A stretch of DNA of 64,000 nt from Leptotrichia sp. OH3620_COT-345 (GTDB lineage Bacteria; Fusobacteriota; Fusobacteriia; Fusobacteriales; Leptotrichiaceae), in the NCBI RefSeq assembly GCF_003932895.1, contig NZ_RQYW01000002.1, positions 1 to 64,000 of the forward strand, read 5' to 3'. The notes beneath the pieces were generated by a model. That model ran no database searches and was not told the origin of the DNA. It saw only the letters and a program-made list of their open reading frames with translations. A program made the translations under genes and the position numbers. The first letter of the stretch is position 1. Each line of letters begins with the position of its first letter. Below, piece after piece: positions 1 to 9,387 of the stretch.

Positions 1-254
1 GTCATGAAAAATAATAATACCCCTCCACATAGCTGACTTAATTTTAAAGATACTCCGCGATACACTATCAGCATTCCGTAATATAATGCATTTACTACCC
101 TGCCTATTATACTCCCTCCCTGCTTTGATGCTTCTTTAAATACTTGGGCAAAGGCATCTGAATTGGCATCTGCAAAGGAAACTGCACTCAGTAGCATAAA
201 CATTATTAACACAAGCCTGCCTGTACTTAGCAGACTCTTTCTTTTTATTTTCAT
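1..254 (-). CDS. N-terminal part of a small secreted/membrane protein (cut by window edge)
   Basis: This open frame starts at the ATG ending at 254 behind a clear AGGAGG site and runs off the left edge, so only 84 residues are seen. Residues 1-28 form a signal peptide (KRK, then a hydrophobic stretch, ending SAVSFA before DA). The mature part begins with a polar stretch and then a hydrophobic segment. This layout resembles the VirB2-like pilin at 9.7-10.0 kb, and the gene lies downstream of a VirB6-like gene, so a second pilin-like subunit is possible. That assignment is inference; the C-terminal half is needed to decide. Confidence 0.6.
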   Translation of the reverse strand, partial: MKIKRKSLLSTGRLVLIMFMLLSAVSFADANSDAFAQVFKEASKQGGSIIGRVVNALYYGMLIVYRGVSLKLSQLCGGVLLFFM

Positions 255-477
255 TCTCCCTCCTTTTTATGCAAAATATATTCTCTAAAAATACTTATCA
301 ATTACCCATAATGAAAATTTCCTTTAATTATTTTAATTAATTATACCTTATTCAAAAGGAAAAAGCAATTTTCAAAAAATATGATATTTATTATTATTTC
401 CCTTTATTTTTTAAAGAATTTCTTTCATTTTTCACTAAATTTATATATTTTTTTATATCAAAAATTTTGTAATTTTT

Positions 478-2445
478 TTAGAAGTTAATTGCAATCGATA
501 CTCCTACCTGCTTTACTACACTCTGAATGATACTTATACACAAAAAGACTTTAATGGTATTAACAAAATTAAACGGTGTCAATATTACTCCCAATGAAGA
601 CTTACCTATCATTTCTATTATCATTGCAAGAACAATAATTACTCCGAAATTCACAAGATACTGTAAAAATCCGCTTATAATTATCTGCAATGTATTCAAA
701 GCTTTTGATTTTGTTATATCATTCATTCCGAATATCATATAAAACAAACCTACTGATGTAGAAATTATGAATGTCAATGAACTTAAAAATATATTAAGTG
801 CAATGTTAAGTAGCGTTATTATAGTCATAAGTCCTGCAAGGGAAGTAATAGGTCTGAATATTACTGCCTGCATTATCACTCTCGATATCGAAAAAAGAAG
901 ACCAAATGTTTCCCATGCTTTTTCAAGTACTGAAACATCTCCTGAAAACCATCCTCCTATAACTTTCCATATTGTACTGAAAAATCTGAATAATCCACTT
1001 ATAGATTCTTTCTGTTTCATAACTCCCGCTCCGAATGTCCCTATGATAAGCGGCATTCCTTTCTTTACAATATGTACTATCAAATCGGAATACGTCACAT
1101 ATTTACCGTTTTCCACGGGGATTTTACTTGCATTTATAAAACTTCCGAAAAGATGTGTTGGCAGTTTATGAAGAAATAAAGGCATTACTACATTTTTCAT
1201 CAACACGGGATAAAGTGCCACAAAAACAAAATATGGAGCTTTCTGAGCTATCTGCCCTAAAATGCTTTTGATAATTTCTTCTAATGAACCGTGAAGTCCT
1301 CCTTTAAAGACCGTCCATAAAACATTTATTGTAATCAGAAACACCATAATAGCCATTATTAAAGTTGAAAATCCCGCCATTCCTTTATTGGCAGTTGAAA
1401 AGAAATTCCCCGTCATTCCTGTAATCTCTTTTATTATATTTTCCTGATTAATATTTTCTGTAGCTTCGGCTAAAGGATCCGCAGAAGTAAATCCGTTATA
1501 CGCCAAATAAACTTGATTTCTCGGCATACTATATGTAGTTATTTTAGGATTCACCGACGGAAGATTCAATATTTTCCCCCTGCTGTATACACTTTTTTTT
1601 ATGTCCTCCCGTTCGGCTATATTTGTTTCATCATCAATGAAATAAGCTTTACTTATAACAGTTTCAAAAGGTACTACATATGCTGTATTATTTGCATCCG
1701 TCATCGGTACAAAAGATTTTACACTTGAACCTTCTTCATACATATTTCCTCCCATTTCGAGCATTTTCAGCTGACCCCCTGTATCCTGATAAACTAATCC
1801 AACTGTATCAATAGAACTGTTATTTTTATAGTTCATAATGATAAGATCTCCAGGTCTTAAAGGCATTCCCTGTTTCAGTTGATATTTTGTCATGGCTGCA
1901 AAATCTTCCAAATCAAGTTCATTAAAAGCAGCTGTTGATATTCCCGCAATACCGTACATGTATTTTATAAGTCCCGCATGGTCTGTTCCTTCCAGTGCCG
2001 TATTTGATTGTTTTTTTTCCGTAGTATATGTATTCCCTGACGAATCTTCGATATCACCCCGTTTTATTTCATATTCATATTCATGTCCGTTATACGTATA
2101 ATTCTGATTATAGGGAATCTGTCTTTTCCCGTTAAAATTGTTATTAATCTGACTATTCAACGTCTGCTGAATATTTTTTATCTTATTAATTAAATTAAGA
2201 TGATTTACCACATTTAAATGACAACTTACACTTTTTCTGCCAAAAATTGCCAGATTATAATTGTTCACTATTGTATCGTATGATTTATATGACTGATCCA
2301 TATTCCCCCGCCGTCCGTAATTAAGTTCTGCCAAAAGTTTTATTTTCATATCTGACAACTGATTTTCACAATTGTCCTGGCTATCCGAAGTTGAAAATGT
2401 CATTATATTTATAATAAGAAACAAAATAGTTAAAATTTTTTTCAA
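478..2445 (-). CDS. VirB6/TrbL-like membrane protein with an inactive NlpC/P60 domain
   Basis: The likely start is a TTG at 2445, with GGAG ten bases upstream. An in-frame TTG at 2469 would place the ribosome site inside the gene. Numbering here is from the longer form (663 aa). There is an N-terminal signal segment. Residues 160-270 have the layout of an NlpC/P60 cell-wall peptidase: GTDHAGLIKYMYG (161-173) in place of the usual DCSG box, LRPGDLI (204-210), and DTVGLVY (221-227) in place of the HVGIY box. The catalytic Cys is replaced by His and the catalytic His by Thr, so the fold is probably kept without activity. From about residue 360 to the end there are multiple membrane segments with spacing like VirB6/TrbL channel proteins of type IV secretion systems. 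Infer a trans-envelope channel subunit whose periplasmic part may bind peptidoglycan. Confidence 0.6.
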   Translation of the reverse strand: MKKILTILFLIINIMTFSTSDSQDNCENQLSDMKIKLLAELNYGRRGNMDQSYKSYDTIVNNYNLAIFGRKSVSCHLNVVNHLNLINKIKNIQQTLNSQINNNFNGKRQIPYNQNYTYNGHEYEYEIKRGDIEDSSGNTYTTEKKQSNTALEGTDHAGLIKYMYGIAGISTAAFNELDLEDFAAMTKYQLKQGMPLRPGDLIIMNYKNNSSIDTVGLVYQDTGGQLKMLEMGGNMYEEGSSVKSFVPMTDANNTAYVVPFETVISKAYFIDDETNIAEREDIKKSVYSRGKILNLPSVNPKITTYSMPRNQVYLAYNGFTSADPLAEATENINQENIIKEITGMTGNFFSTANKGMAGFSTLIMAIMVFLITINVLWTVFKGGLHGSLEEIIKSILGQIAQKAPYFVFVALYPVLMKNVVMPLFLHKLPTHLFGSFINASKIPVENGKYVTYSDLIVHIVKKGMPLIIGTFGAGVMKQKESISGLFRFFSTIWKVIGGWFSGDVSVLEKAWETFGLLFSISRVIMQAVIFRPITSLAGLMTIITLLNIALNIFLSSLTFIISTSVGLFYMIFGMNDITKSKALNTLQIIISGFLQYLVNFGVIIVLAMIIEMIGKSSLGVILTPFNFVNTIKVFLCISIIQSVVKQVGVSIAINF

Positions 2446-2474
2446 GTTTATTCTTCTCCTTTCTTTCAAAAAAT

Positions 2475-2996
2475 TTATATTCCCTTTTTCTGTTCTTTAG
2501 TTACTTTTTTCGCTTCTTCATAAACTTTTTTCATTGTTTCTTCTTCAAATTTTTTAAATTCCTCCGCCTGTCTCAACATTTCCTCTTCACTCTTAGGCAT
2601 ATTCTTTCTCACTTCTTCTCTGAACTTGACTATATCCTCATCTGAAATAAACATATTCTGCTCTTTCAGAAGCTCTTTTATTTCTTCATTGGACATTGAA
2701 AGTACTTCATTTATACTTTGTTCGTAAGTTTTGACTCCTTCAGGTTTTTCTTCAAACGATTTCATTTCCTCTTCGATTACTTTTCCCTGCTCACTTACAA
2801 TTTCTCTACTTTCCAGTTCTCTTTTTTCTCCTGTATTTGTAATTCTCACAAAATTTGCATTAAACAGTGAAATAATAATATATATTGCTATTCCGAGTAT
2901 ACCTATAAAAACATATTTTTTCTGCACTATATATTTACCTAAAGTCATTTCTTCTTCCAGTGACAGTATAAAATCCGTAAATTTATTCCTTTTCAT
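2475..2996 (-). CDS. single-pass membrane protein of the secretion cluster, function unknown
   Basis: A 173-residue protein starting at an ATG behind a perfect AGGAGG site. A short cytoplasmic N-terminus (1-27) is followed by one membrane helix (about 28-47) and a long, highly charged Glu/Lys-rich segment likely to be helical or coiled coil. It lies six bases upstream of the VirB6-like gene and closely follows the 171-aa gene, so it is probably co-transcribed with both. The bitopic layout is like VirB8 or VirB10-type bridge proteins, but I see no motif that allows a family call. Confidence 0.6.
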   Translation of the reverse strand: MKRNKFTDFILSLEEEMTLGKYIVQKKYVFIGILGIAIYIIISLFNANFVRITNTGEKRELESREIVSEQGKVIEEEMKSFEEKPEGVKTYEQSINEVLSMSNEEIKELLKEQNMFISDEDIVKFREEVRKNMPKSEEEMLRQAEEFKKFEEETMKKVYEEAKKVTKEQKKGI

Positions 2997-3006
2997 TTTT
3001 CCTCCT

Positions 3007-3522
3007 TTATTTATCCTGCTTTCTAAAAAGTCGGTTATAATTCAATTTTTCGGCAAAAGTTCTGAAATCACTTTCTTCAAGTTCTATAATATCTAGTTCC
3101 AACATTTCCCTTATTAAATTTTTCAATTCCGTTTCGGGAAGAAATCTGATAGAAAGTCTTTCAAATGCAGGAATGGAGTCTCTTAAATATATCACGGCTT
3201 TTTTTCTGAAATCAAAAAGACCGTCGGCCTCCACCTCTCTTAAAATATATTCCTGATTTTTCAGTACAATATCAAAATAACTTTCTATTTCTTTAATGCT
3301 ATTTTTTATTTTTACATATTTCAGTTCATAAGTTTTTTCTCTGTCAAATATTCCGAATATTTTTTTTCTGATTGTAATTAAAATTTTTCTATTTTCATTT
3401 TCAGTTACTTTTATATAACCTTTTATTTTCCTCTTCATTCCATAAATTGTAAATCCTGATTTTTTTAATATAAAAATCATAACTAACATAAGTAAAATCT
3501 GTATTATATCTCTAAACATCAT
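3007..3522 (-). CDS. small membrane-anchored protein of the secretion cluster, function unknown
   Basis: A 171-residue protein with one hydrophobic segment at residues 5-22 and a basic stretch after it. The remainder is a mixed alpha/beta, charged cytoplasmic-looking domain with no motif I recognise. It sits 10 bases before the 173-aa gene and 23 bases after the 803-aa gene on the same strand, so it belongs to one transcription unit. The start chosen is the first of two adjacent ATG codons, preceded by an AAGGAAAGGG purine run. Confidence 0.55.
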   Translation of the reverse strand: MMFRDIIQILLMLVMIFILKKSGFTIYGMKRKIKGYIKVTENENRKILITIRKKIFGIFDREKTYELKYVKIKNSIKEIESYFDIVLKNQEYILREVEADGLFDFRKKAVIYLRDSIPAFERLSIRFLPETELKNLIREMLELDIIELEESDFRTFAEKLNYNRLFRKQDK

Positions 3523-3545
3523 TTTTTCCCTTTCCTTAAAATATA

Positions 3546-5957
3546 TTATATTCCTGAAAGTATGTTTTTCATTCTTTGCTCAACTGTTTCAATTCTGTAT
3601 GTCTCACTATTTACATCGAGATTGTAATGAGTCGTTTCAATATATTCTTCATTTACATAAATATCAAAACTGTTACTGTTCGGAATAAAATTTCTGAGTA
3701 TTATTTCCTTTCTCTTTTCTTCATTCTCATATCCGAGAACTTTGTTGCCTAGGTTTATTATCCCATCCAGTATAAGCATAATATTTATAAATTTCCCATA
3801 ATTTTTAAACAACGGACTGCTTATTTTAAGTTCTTTATTAGAATTTATATTAATAAACAGATATTTTATATTCTCTCCTAATATCCTATGGTACTTAAAT
3901 ATGTTAGGCGGCATAACTTCATAATCAAAATCAGTTTCAAAAGGATTTTTCCTGTTTATTTTATATTTCATTTTATATTTATAGTTAAGATATTCTGAAT
4001 AAGTCACCTTTTTTCTTTCTATTTTCCCTTGTGGGTTAAGAAAAAGCATTTCTCTCTTTATATTACTTTTCCTGAAAATTTTGTACTTGTCTTTTATAAT
4101 ATGTATATCGACCGCATTATATACGATGTTGTCAAGAAAAGAGTTCACATTATTCATATTATTAAAAAAAGCTACTGTAACAAATTTATCACTTTTTTTT
4201 TCACCATATTCACCAAGCAAAGGAATGACAAAGTCAAATTTTTCCCAAAGCTCCATAAAAATCTTTATAAACAGAAAGTCTTTATCTATATGTATAATAC
4301 TTTTATCATATTCTTCCATTGTTGTTACTCTATTTTCATTTAAAATGTTTTCACTTTTAAAATAAAAGTTTTTATATCTGTTCAAAATATTATATATATC
4401 ATCAAGAAATATTCCTGTAACTCTGTCTTTTACTCCAAGTTTCATCTCTTCTTTTTTTCTCAGGTTCTTTACTTTAAAATTAAAAGAAAAATCTTTGTTT
4501 TTCCTCTCTAACTCAGCAAGATTAGCGTTCATTTTCTTTTTAATCTCTCTAACAGTCTGAAAATAATTTTCTTTTTCCTTTTTTATATTCTCACTGATAT
4601 CATATTTTACTTTTTTCTTTATTTCTTCATTTACTTCATTTTCCATATATTTTTTTTCAAGTTTTAAATATTTTCTTTCTATCTTCTTGAAAAAATTTCT
4701 TTCTTTATTTTTAAAAAGAAGCTCAATCTGTTCTCTTTTATAATCCGATATTTGGGAAATTTTCTCCATATCGTTCAGCTTTATACTTTTTCTCATATTT
4801 TTTCCGTCTTTGTTATAAGCTCCTATAATATACGGTCTAAGCTCATCGGTAATTTCCTTGAACACTACATTTTCTACTATATTAATAAGCGTTATACTCT
4901 CTGTATCAATATTGTATAAATCTGTATTTACAGCATAATATTTTATCGGCTGTCCCTCTTCTGTCCGTATAGTCAGATTTTTCCCCATCATTTTTTTAAA
5001 TTTTTCAAATATAAGTTTTCTAAAAAGCTCTTTTTTAGAAACTTCATTTTTTACAAGTTCTCCATTTTCAGAGATATATCCTGTTATCCTGTATACACCG
5101 TTATCATTTCCGAAAAAAGACTCAGGAATTAAAATACTTTTATTTCCCCTATCAAAAGTCAGTCTCGCTTTAATGACCTTTTTCTCAATTAATTCAAGTT
5201 TTTTTTCATCATTAATATTAATTTTATTTTCGGAAAAATTAAGTTTAAGACTCTTCATTACAGGTATCTCAGCTAAAAAACTTTCTTTTTTATATTTTAT
5301 TTCACTGTTTCCTTTTTCATCTTCAGAAAGATAAGGTATTTCATACTGAAAATTCTTTTTTATAAAGTTGAATATTTTCATTAAAATATACGACTGATTA
5401 ATTTCCCTTTTCTGGTTTTTAATTTTTTTATTTATACTGTCCCTTTTTTTATTGTATTCATCTTTAGCATTCCGTTTTTTATAACTGTCACATCTTTTTA
5501 CATATATACTGTAAAGTCTATCGGCTATTTTTTTTGAAATTTCATTATAATTTTTTTCAAGTTCATCGTCATTTACTTGAACTGTAATATTCTCTTTTCC
5601 GAAAAAATTGTAAAAATCCAGTACACTTATTATATAGTCGGTTTCCTTATTATCATTTCTATTTTCGAGAAAACTGTCTTTTCCCTTTATAAAAGTTTCA
5701 AAAATCACCTTTTTTCTTTTTTGAATTTTTATTATCTGTTCAGAAAGAAAACCGTTTACTTCCTTCTGTTTTTCACTGTCACTTATTTCATAAGTTAAAT
5801 CAGGATTGGAATTTATTACGATTTTTCCTGTCTTTTCTATGTTTACATCACTGTTAAGTATATTTCTTACATCATTGAAATTAAGACTTATATTATTAAG
5901 CTCATTTATATTTCTAAAACTGAGATTATAGAGTCTTTTTACCATTTTTTTCACCAC
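3546..5957 (-). CDS. large unknown protein (803 aa) of the secretion cluster
   Basis: I do not recognise this protein. It has no signal peptide and no membrane segment, and is very rich in Lys, Glu, Asn and Ile. Residues about 395-500 look like a long coiled coil. The flanking regions look globular, with alternating hydrophobic strands. The start overlaps the end of the 540-aa gene by 32 bases; a second Met four codons in (start at 5945) would reduce the overlap to 20 bases. The overlap indicates translational coupling and a shared role with the 540-aa protein. A cytoplasmic factor for the secretion apparatus, or a large exported substrate, are both possible; no ATPase motif (Walker A) is visible. 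Confidence 0.6.
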   Translation of the reverse strand: MVKKMVKRLYNLSFRNINELNNISLNFNDVRNILNSDVNIEKTGKIVINSNPDLTYEISDSEKQKEVNGFLSEQIIKIQKRKKVIFETFIKGKDSFLENRNDNKETDYIISVLDFYNFFGKENITVQVNDDELEKNYNEISKKIADRLYSIYVKRCDSYKKRNAKDEYNKKRDSINKKIKNQKREINQSYILMKIFNFIKKNFQYEIPYLSEDEKGNSEIKYKKESFLAEIPVMKSLKLNFSENKININDEKKLELIEKKVIKARLTFDRGNKSILIPESFFGNDNGVYRITGYISENGELVKNEVSKKELFRKLIFEKFKKMMGKNLTIRTEEGQPIKYYAVNTDLYNIDTESITLINIVENVVFKEITDELRPYIIGAYNKDGKNMRKSIKLNDMEKISQISDYKREQIELLFKNKERNFFKKIERKYLKLEKKYMENEVNEEIKKKVKYDISENIKKEKENYFQTVREIKKKMNANLAELERKNKDFSFNFKVKNLRKKEEMKLGVKDRVTGIFLDDIYNILNRYKNFYFKSENILNENRVTTMEEYDKSIIHIDKDFLFIKIFMELWEKFDFVIPLLGEYGEKKSDKFVTVAFFNNMNNVNSFLDNIVYNAVDIHIIKDKYKIFRKSNIKREMLFLNPQGKIERKKVTYSEYLNYKYKMKYKINRKNPFETDFDYEVMPPNIFKYHRILGENIKYLFININSNKELKISSPLFKNYGKFINIMLILDGIINLGNKVLGYENEEKRKEIILRNFIPNSNSFDIYVNEEYIETTHYNLDVNSETYRIETVEQRMKNILSGI

Positions 5958-7548
5958 CGGTTATTTTTCTGTAAAGTTCTTGATATCCCCGATTTTTCTC
6001 AATATTTTCAGCTTTTATTATTTTCTTTATAAAAAACGGCTCTTTAAGTAATTTGATCATAATCAATTTAAAATCTTCAGTTTCATTTTCTGTTTTCTCA
6101 AGCAGAGTGAAAATAAACTTCCTTTCAGTCGAAATTAATCTCATTCTTTTTATAATAAGTTCTTTTTCAATTTCGCTCACTTTCTCAATTCTTCTTAAAA
6201 CATTTTCTCTTTCAGACATAAATTTACTTTTAAGTTTAAATTTTCTGTTTTCATAATATCCTTCATCCTTATAAAGAAAAGTCAGAAAATCTTTCTGTGT
6301 ATCTTCTTCTTTGAGTTTTTCTATTAATTCCAGTGCATTTGAAATTTGTATAAAGTCATTTATGTTACAGTTTAAAGTTACTTTGTCTCCACTAATTATA
6401 ATTCCTGGATTATCCGTTTTCAGGTCTGTTTTATAATTTCTCTCTGTACTGTCAAGATTTTCAAATGTCAGAAAACTTTTTTTGTCTTCATTCTCCCTGT
6501 TATACTGAAGATAAAGTAAATCATAAAACAAAGGATCACTGTAATTTTCCATCATTTCATCATCAATTTTTACATTATCACGATAAGTCAGACTGTTTCT
6601 GTGATGACTTAGAATTTCATATTTCAAAAACTTTATCTCCTGCATAATATTTGAATTTTCCTTATATTCTTGAGAAATTAAGGGAAACTTCATTATATTG
6701 TTTCTTATAAGAATATTGGCATAAGTAAAATGTCTCATTAAATTTATTATGTCATTTTCTTTACGAAATGCATTCAAAATATTTTCAATACTGTTATTAG
6801 TATCATTTTTTTCATTTATATGAAAATCAAACTGTTCTATTTCTTCCAAATAGTTTTCCAGTTTATTTCTAATATCTATGGAATTTTCAAATATATTTAC
6901 TTCATCCAGCTCTTCAAATGAACTGTTGAGTTCAGCAAGTTCTCCAAGTATTACAAGATTTTCTTCTTTTCGGATAAAACTTTTGAATTTTCCATAATCT
7001 TCCCAAAGTTCGCTTAATAATACATTTACAAACTGTGTCATTTCTTTTCTAACTGTATCTGTTTGAGCATCTATTCTTCTTATTTCAGCTTCATACTGTT
7101 TTGTTTCTATATCTGTAGCATATTTTTTATTATACTTGTTATAATTTTTTCTTTCAGCTTTTAATTCATTGTATTTTCTGATTTTATTTTTAAATTCAAG
7201 AAGCTTGTTATTACTTTCAGTCTTTTCAGTAAAATTTACCTTTTCCAAATGTTCATAAAGTACAAAAGCTATCATTATCATATCATAGAACTCTTCAAGT
7301 GTTGTAATTTCTCCTTCTTGAATTTTTTCATAATACTTTCTATATATATTATTAAGCTTTTCATTAATATTTCTATAGTCACTTTCTTTTACTTTTATAT
7401 TCTTACGGTATTTTTTACCAATATTATGTAAACTTCCGTCTGTAAATTTTTTTCTTTTTCCCCTGTCTTCTATTTTTTCTTCCTGTAATTTTCTTATTTC
7501 ATCATTTGTGAGAACTCTATCTATAAAAGTTTCTCCATATTCTTTCAT
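5926..7548 (-). CDS. large unknown protein (540 aa) of the secretion cluster
   Basis: I do not recognise this protein. It is hydrophilic, Lys/Glu/Asn rich and predicted helical over much of its length, with coiled-coil-like stretches near residues 100-170 and 430-490 and no signal peptide or membrane helix. Its ATG overlaps the stop of the upstream signal-peptidase gene by four bases (ATGA), and its end overlaps the start of the 803-aa gene, so three genes are translationally coupled. The tight coupling argues for a multi-subunit assembly or a sequentially acting set of proteins. Confidence 0.6.
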   Translation of the reverse strand: MKEYGETFIDRVLTNDEIRKLQEEKIEDRGKRKKFTDGSLHNIGKKYRKNIKVKESDYRNINEKLNNIYRKYYEKIQEGEITTLEEFYDMIMIAFVLYEHLEKVNFTEKTESNNKLLEFKNKIRKYNELKAERKNYNKYNKKYATDIETKQYEAEIRRIDAQTDTVRKEMTQFVNVLLSELWEDYGKFKSFIRKEENLVILGELAELNSSFEELDEVNIFENSIDIRNKLENYLEEIEQFDFHINEKNDTNNSIENILNAFRKENDIINLMRHFTYANILIRNNIMKFPLISQEYKENSNIMQEIKFLKYEILSHHRNSLTYRDNVKIDDEMMENYSDPLFYDLLYLQYNRENEDKKSFLTFENLDSTERNYKTDLKTDNPGIIISGDKVTLNCNINDFIQISNALELIEKLKEEDTQKDFLTFLYKDEGYYENRKFKLKSKFMSERENVLRRIEKVSEIEKELIIKRMRLISTERKFIFTLLEKTENETEDFKLIMIKLLKEPFFIKKIIKAENIEKNRGYQELYRKITGGEKNGKKTL

Positions 7549-8141
7549 GCCTTTTTTCCTTTCGCTACTTTATTTATAAATTTCTCAAGGATTTCTTCTT
7601 TTATTAAAAGTTTCATTTCATATTTAAAGTCTCTTTTATTTAAAATACCTAAATAGCGTGAATCAAAGGATGTTTCGGTATCTCCCATAAGATAATACTC
7701 ATCTTTTTTTAAAATATATTTTGTATTTTCTATAGTATCGGTAATTCCTTTTATTTTCAGTATTTTCCCTTTTTTCTCACTGTTAATAAACAGCATTCCG
7801 TCATTTTTTATTTCTATAATATCTCCTTCCACAGCTACGATTCTTTTTAGCAAATATATGTTTTTCATTTTGTCTTTATTTGGAAAATTTTCTATATATT
7901 TTGAATATTTTTTATCCATTATAAAAAGTACCAAATTTCCTTTTCTATAATCAGGAAAAAACTTTTTCAGATATACGCCTTTTGTTAAACTGTCTGTTAC
8001 ATTATATGTTATTCTGCTAAGGCAAAATGTTATACTGAAAAAAATAAAAAACAGTGTAACAAGCTTTGTTGTAAATTTATGTTTTTTCATTATTTTTAAA
8101 ATTTCCGTTATTTTTCCTTTGGATATATTTAAAATATTCAT
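7545..8141 (-). CDS. TraF-like S26 signal peptidase
   Basis: A 198-residue serine protease of family S26, closest in layout to TraF, the conjugation-specific peptidase that matures or cyclises pilins. There is one membrane anchor (about residues 24-44). The nucleophile Ser51 lies in NVTDSLTKGVY, the general-base Lys99 in LLKRIVAVEGD, and the structural box GDTETSFDSR at 153-162. It overlaps the next gene by ATGA. A VirB2-like pilin gene lies about 1.5 kb upstream on the same strand, which fits a role in pilin processing. The family is clear from the motifs; the substrate is inferred from context. Confidence 0.85.
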   Translation of the reverse strand: MNILNISKGKITEILKIMKKHKFTTKLVTLFFIFFSITFCLSRITYNVTDSLTKGVYLKKFFPDYRKGNLVLFIMDKKYSKYIENFPNKDKMKNIYLLKRIVAVEGDIIEIKNDGMLFINSEKKGKILKIKGITDTIENTKYILKKDEYYLMGDTETSFDSRYLGILNKRDFKYEMKLLIKEEILEKFINKVAKGKKA

Positions 8142-8463
8142 TATTTTCCCCTAATAATTTATTTTTATTTTATTATATCACTTATTTTTTCTTTAGACAA
8201 ATTTCACCAAAAATTATCCATAGAGTAATAAAATCAATTATTTCAATGTATTTTTTCGGAAAAAAATTTTTATATATGTTTCTATAATATTTTTGGAAAA
8301 ATAATATAAAAATTTTGATATATTTCATAAAAATTTCATCTACTCTGTTAGACTCACAATTTTCTCTCTTATTATTAAAAAAAATCCTTAACTAAATTTT
8401 TTATTTTTATCTTTTATAAACAAAGACAAAAAAATCAATTGAAAAAAGTAAAATTTCTAAAAT
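8142..8463. other. AT-rich non-coding stretch between divergent genes
   Basis: No convincing reading frame is seen on either strand. It separates the minus-strand signal peptidase gene from the plus-strand pair starting at 8529. The sequence is dominated by A/T runs; promoter elements for the plus-strand unit begin at its right end. Confidence 0.5.
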
Positions 8464-8494
8464 TTGACAAAGTGTATAATTCCTATGATATAAT
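8464..8494 (+). promoter_or_regulatory. promoter for the plus-strand two-gene unit
   Basis: A consensus TTGACA (8464-8469) is followed after 19 bases by TATAAT (8489-8494), preceded by TG one base upstream (extended -10, TGATATAAT). The spacer is longer than ideal, but the extended -10 compensates. Its position rules out the ATG at 8439 as the true start of the following gene. Confidence 0.6.
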
Positions 8495-8528
8495 TATTTA
8501 TCTTATAAAAATGAAAGGAGAATACATT

Positions 8529-9046
8529 TTGAATAAAAAAGAAAAAATAAGGAAAATTTTAATTCTGTTAATGTTCATAATAGGAATAAATATATATTCA
8601 TTTGACGGACAAAACTTAATATACAAGCGAATACTTGATGAACATGATCCCAATAGTAAAAGCATAAAAATCGAACTTCGAGAAAATGATATGACTTTTA
8701 CGGGAAAAAAGGAAGTGGAACAATCATCTTTTCAGATAACAAAATAGAAAGTCTCATAATAAAACACCGTGTAAGAACAAATGAAGACATAATGATTATG
8801 GAAAATTTTATAAATATTATTATGTACTATACAAACGGAGATAGAGAACTCGTAAAAGGAAAAGCTTCCGATGATACTTTAAGAGAATACGAAGTCGACA
8901 TAAGCAGCAAGCTCAGCGAAAAAGGAATAGTCACTAAAATAATTGACATTGTTACTTTAAACAGGTTCAGGGGAATATTAACAGACGACAAAAGGGAAAA
9001 GGAAATTAAAATAACTCTCATAAGAAAGCAAAGGAGAATACAATGA
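8529..9046 (+). CDS. secreted/membrane-anchored protein, split by a -1 frameshift at A_AAA_AAG
   Basis: Translation probably starts at TTG 8529, eight bases after GGAG (8517-8520). The zero frame encodes a hydrophobic signal or anchor (IRKILILLMFIIGINIYSF) and ends at 8747. The -1 frame is open from 8690 to 9046 and continues protein-like sequence, so the two halves appear to be one gene of about 172 residues. The frames meet at A_AAA_AAG (8705-8711), the classical slippery heptamer, in the correct phase: after the slip, reading resumes at 8711 with Gly-Ser-Gly-Thr-Ile-Ile. It may be programmed frameshifting, a true frameshift mutation, or a miscounted A-run. The family is not recognised. The end overlaps the next gene by four bases. 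Confidence 0.55.
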
Positions 9047-9336
9047 GTGAAATAACGCAATTTATTATAGCTGCCATTTCGATTTTTATATTTTATCAGT
9101 ATTATAGTAAAATTTCAGAAAATGTACCTTTATTTTTTTCTTTCATTCTTATAAATATAATAAAAATGACTAAAGTAAATTTTGTTACAGATTATATATC
9201 ACGAATTTTATACTATAATATTTTTATAATATGCCTCATAAATATAATATTGTGTTTTAAGGGAAAAGTAAATCTGATAAGAGTATTACTTATCGGTATT
9301 GCCTTTATAACTGTAACATACCTTATAGCATATTAA
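9043..9336 (+). CDS. small integral membrane protein, unknown
   Basis: A 97-residue, very hydrophobic protein with about three to four membrane segments (near residues 5-20, 27-42, 56-70 and 77-95) and almost no soluble parts. Its ATG overlaps the stop of the upstream frameshifted gene by four bases (ATGA) behind AAAGGAG, so the pair is translationally coupled and probably functions together at the membrane. Its opposite orientation to the surrounding secretion cluster suggests separate control, as seen for entry-exclusion or immunity genes, but no family is recognised. Confidence 0.55.
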   Translation: MSEITQFIIAAISIFIFYQYYSKISENVPLFFSFILINIIKMTKVNFVTDYISRILYYNIFIICLINIILCFKGKVNLIRVLLIGIAFITVTYLIAY

Positions 9337-9387
9337 GTTTTTTTTAATTATCTTTATACAATATAATCGTTTTTTATTTTTTATTAG

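Noticed and set aside
8439-8528. Extended N-terminus of the plus-strand frame from ATG 8439
   Set aside because: The promoter at 8464-8494 lies inside it, and a good ribosome site precedes TTG 8529.
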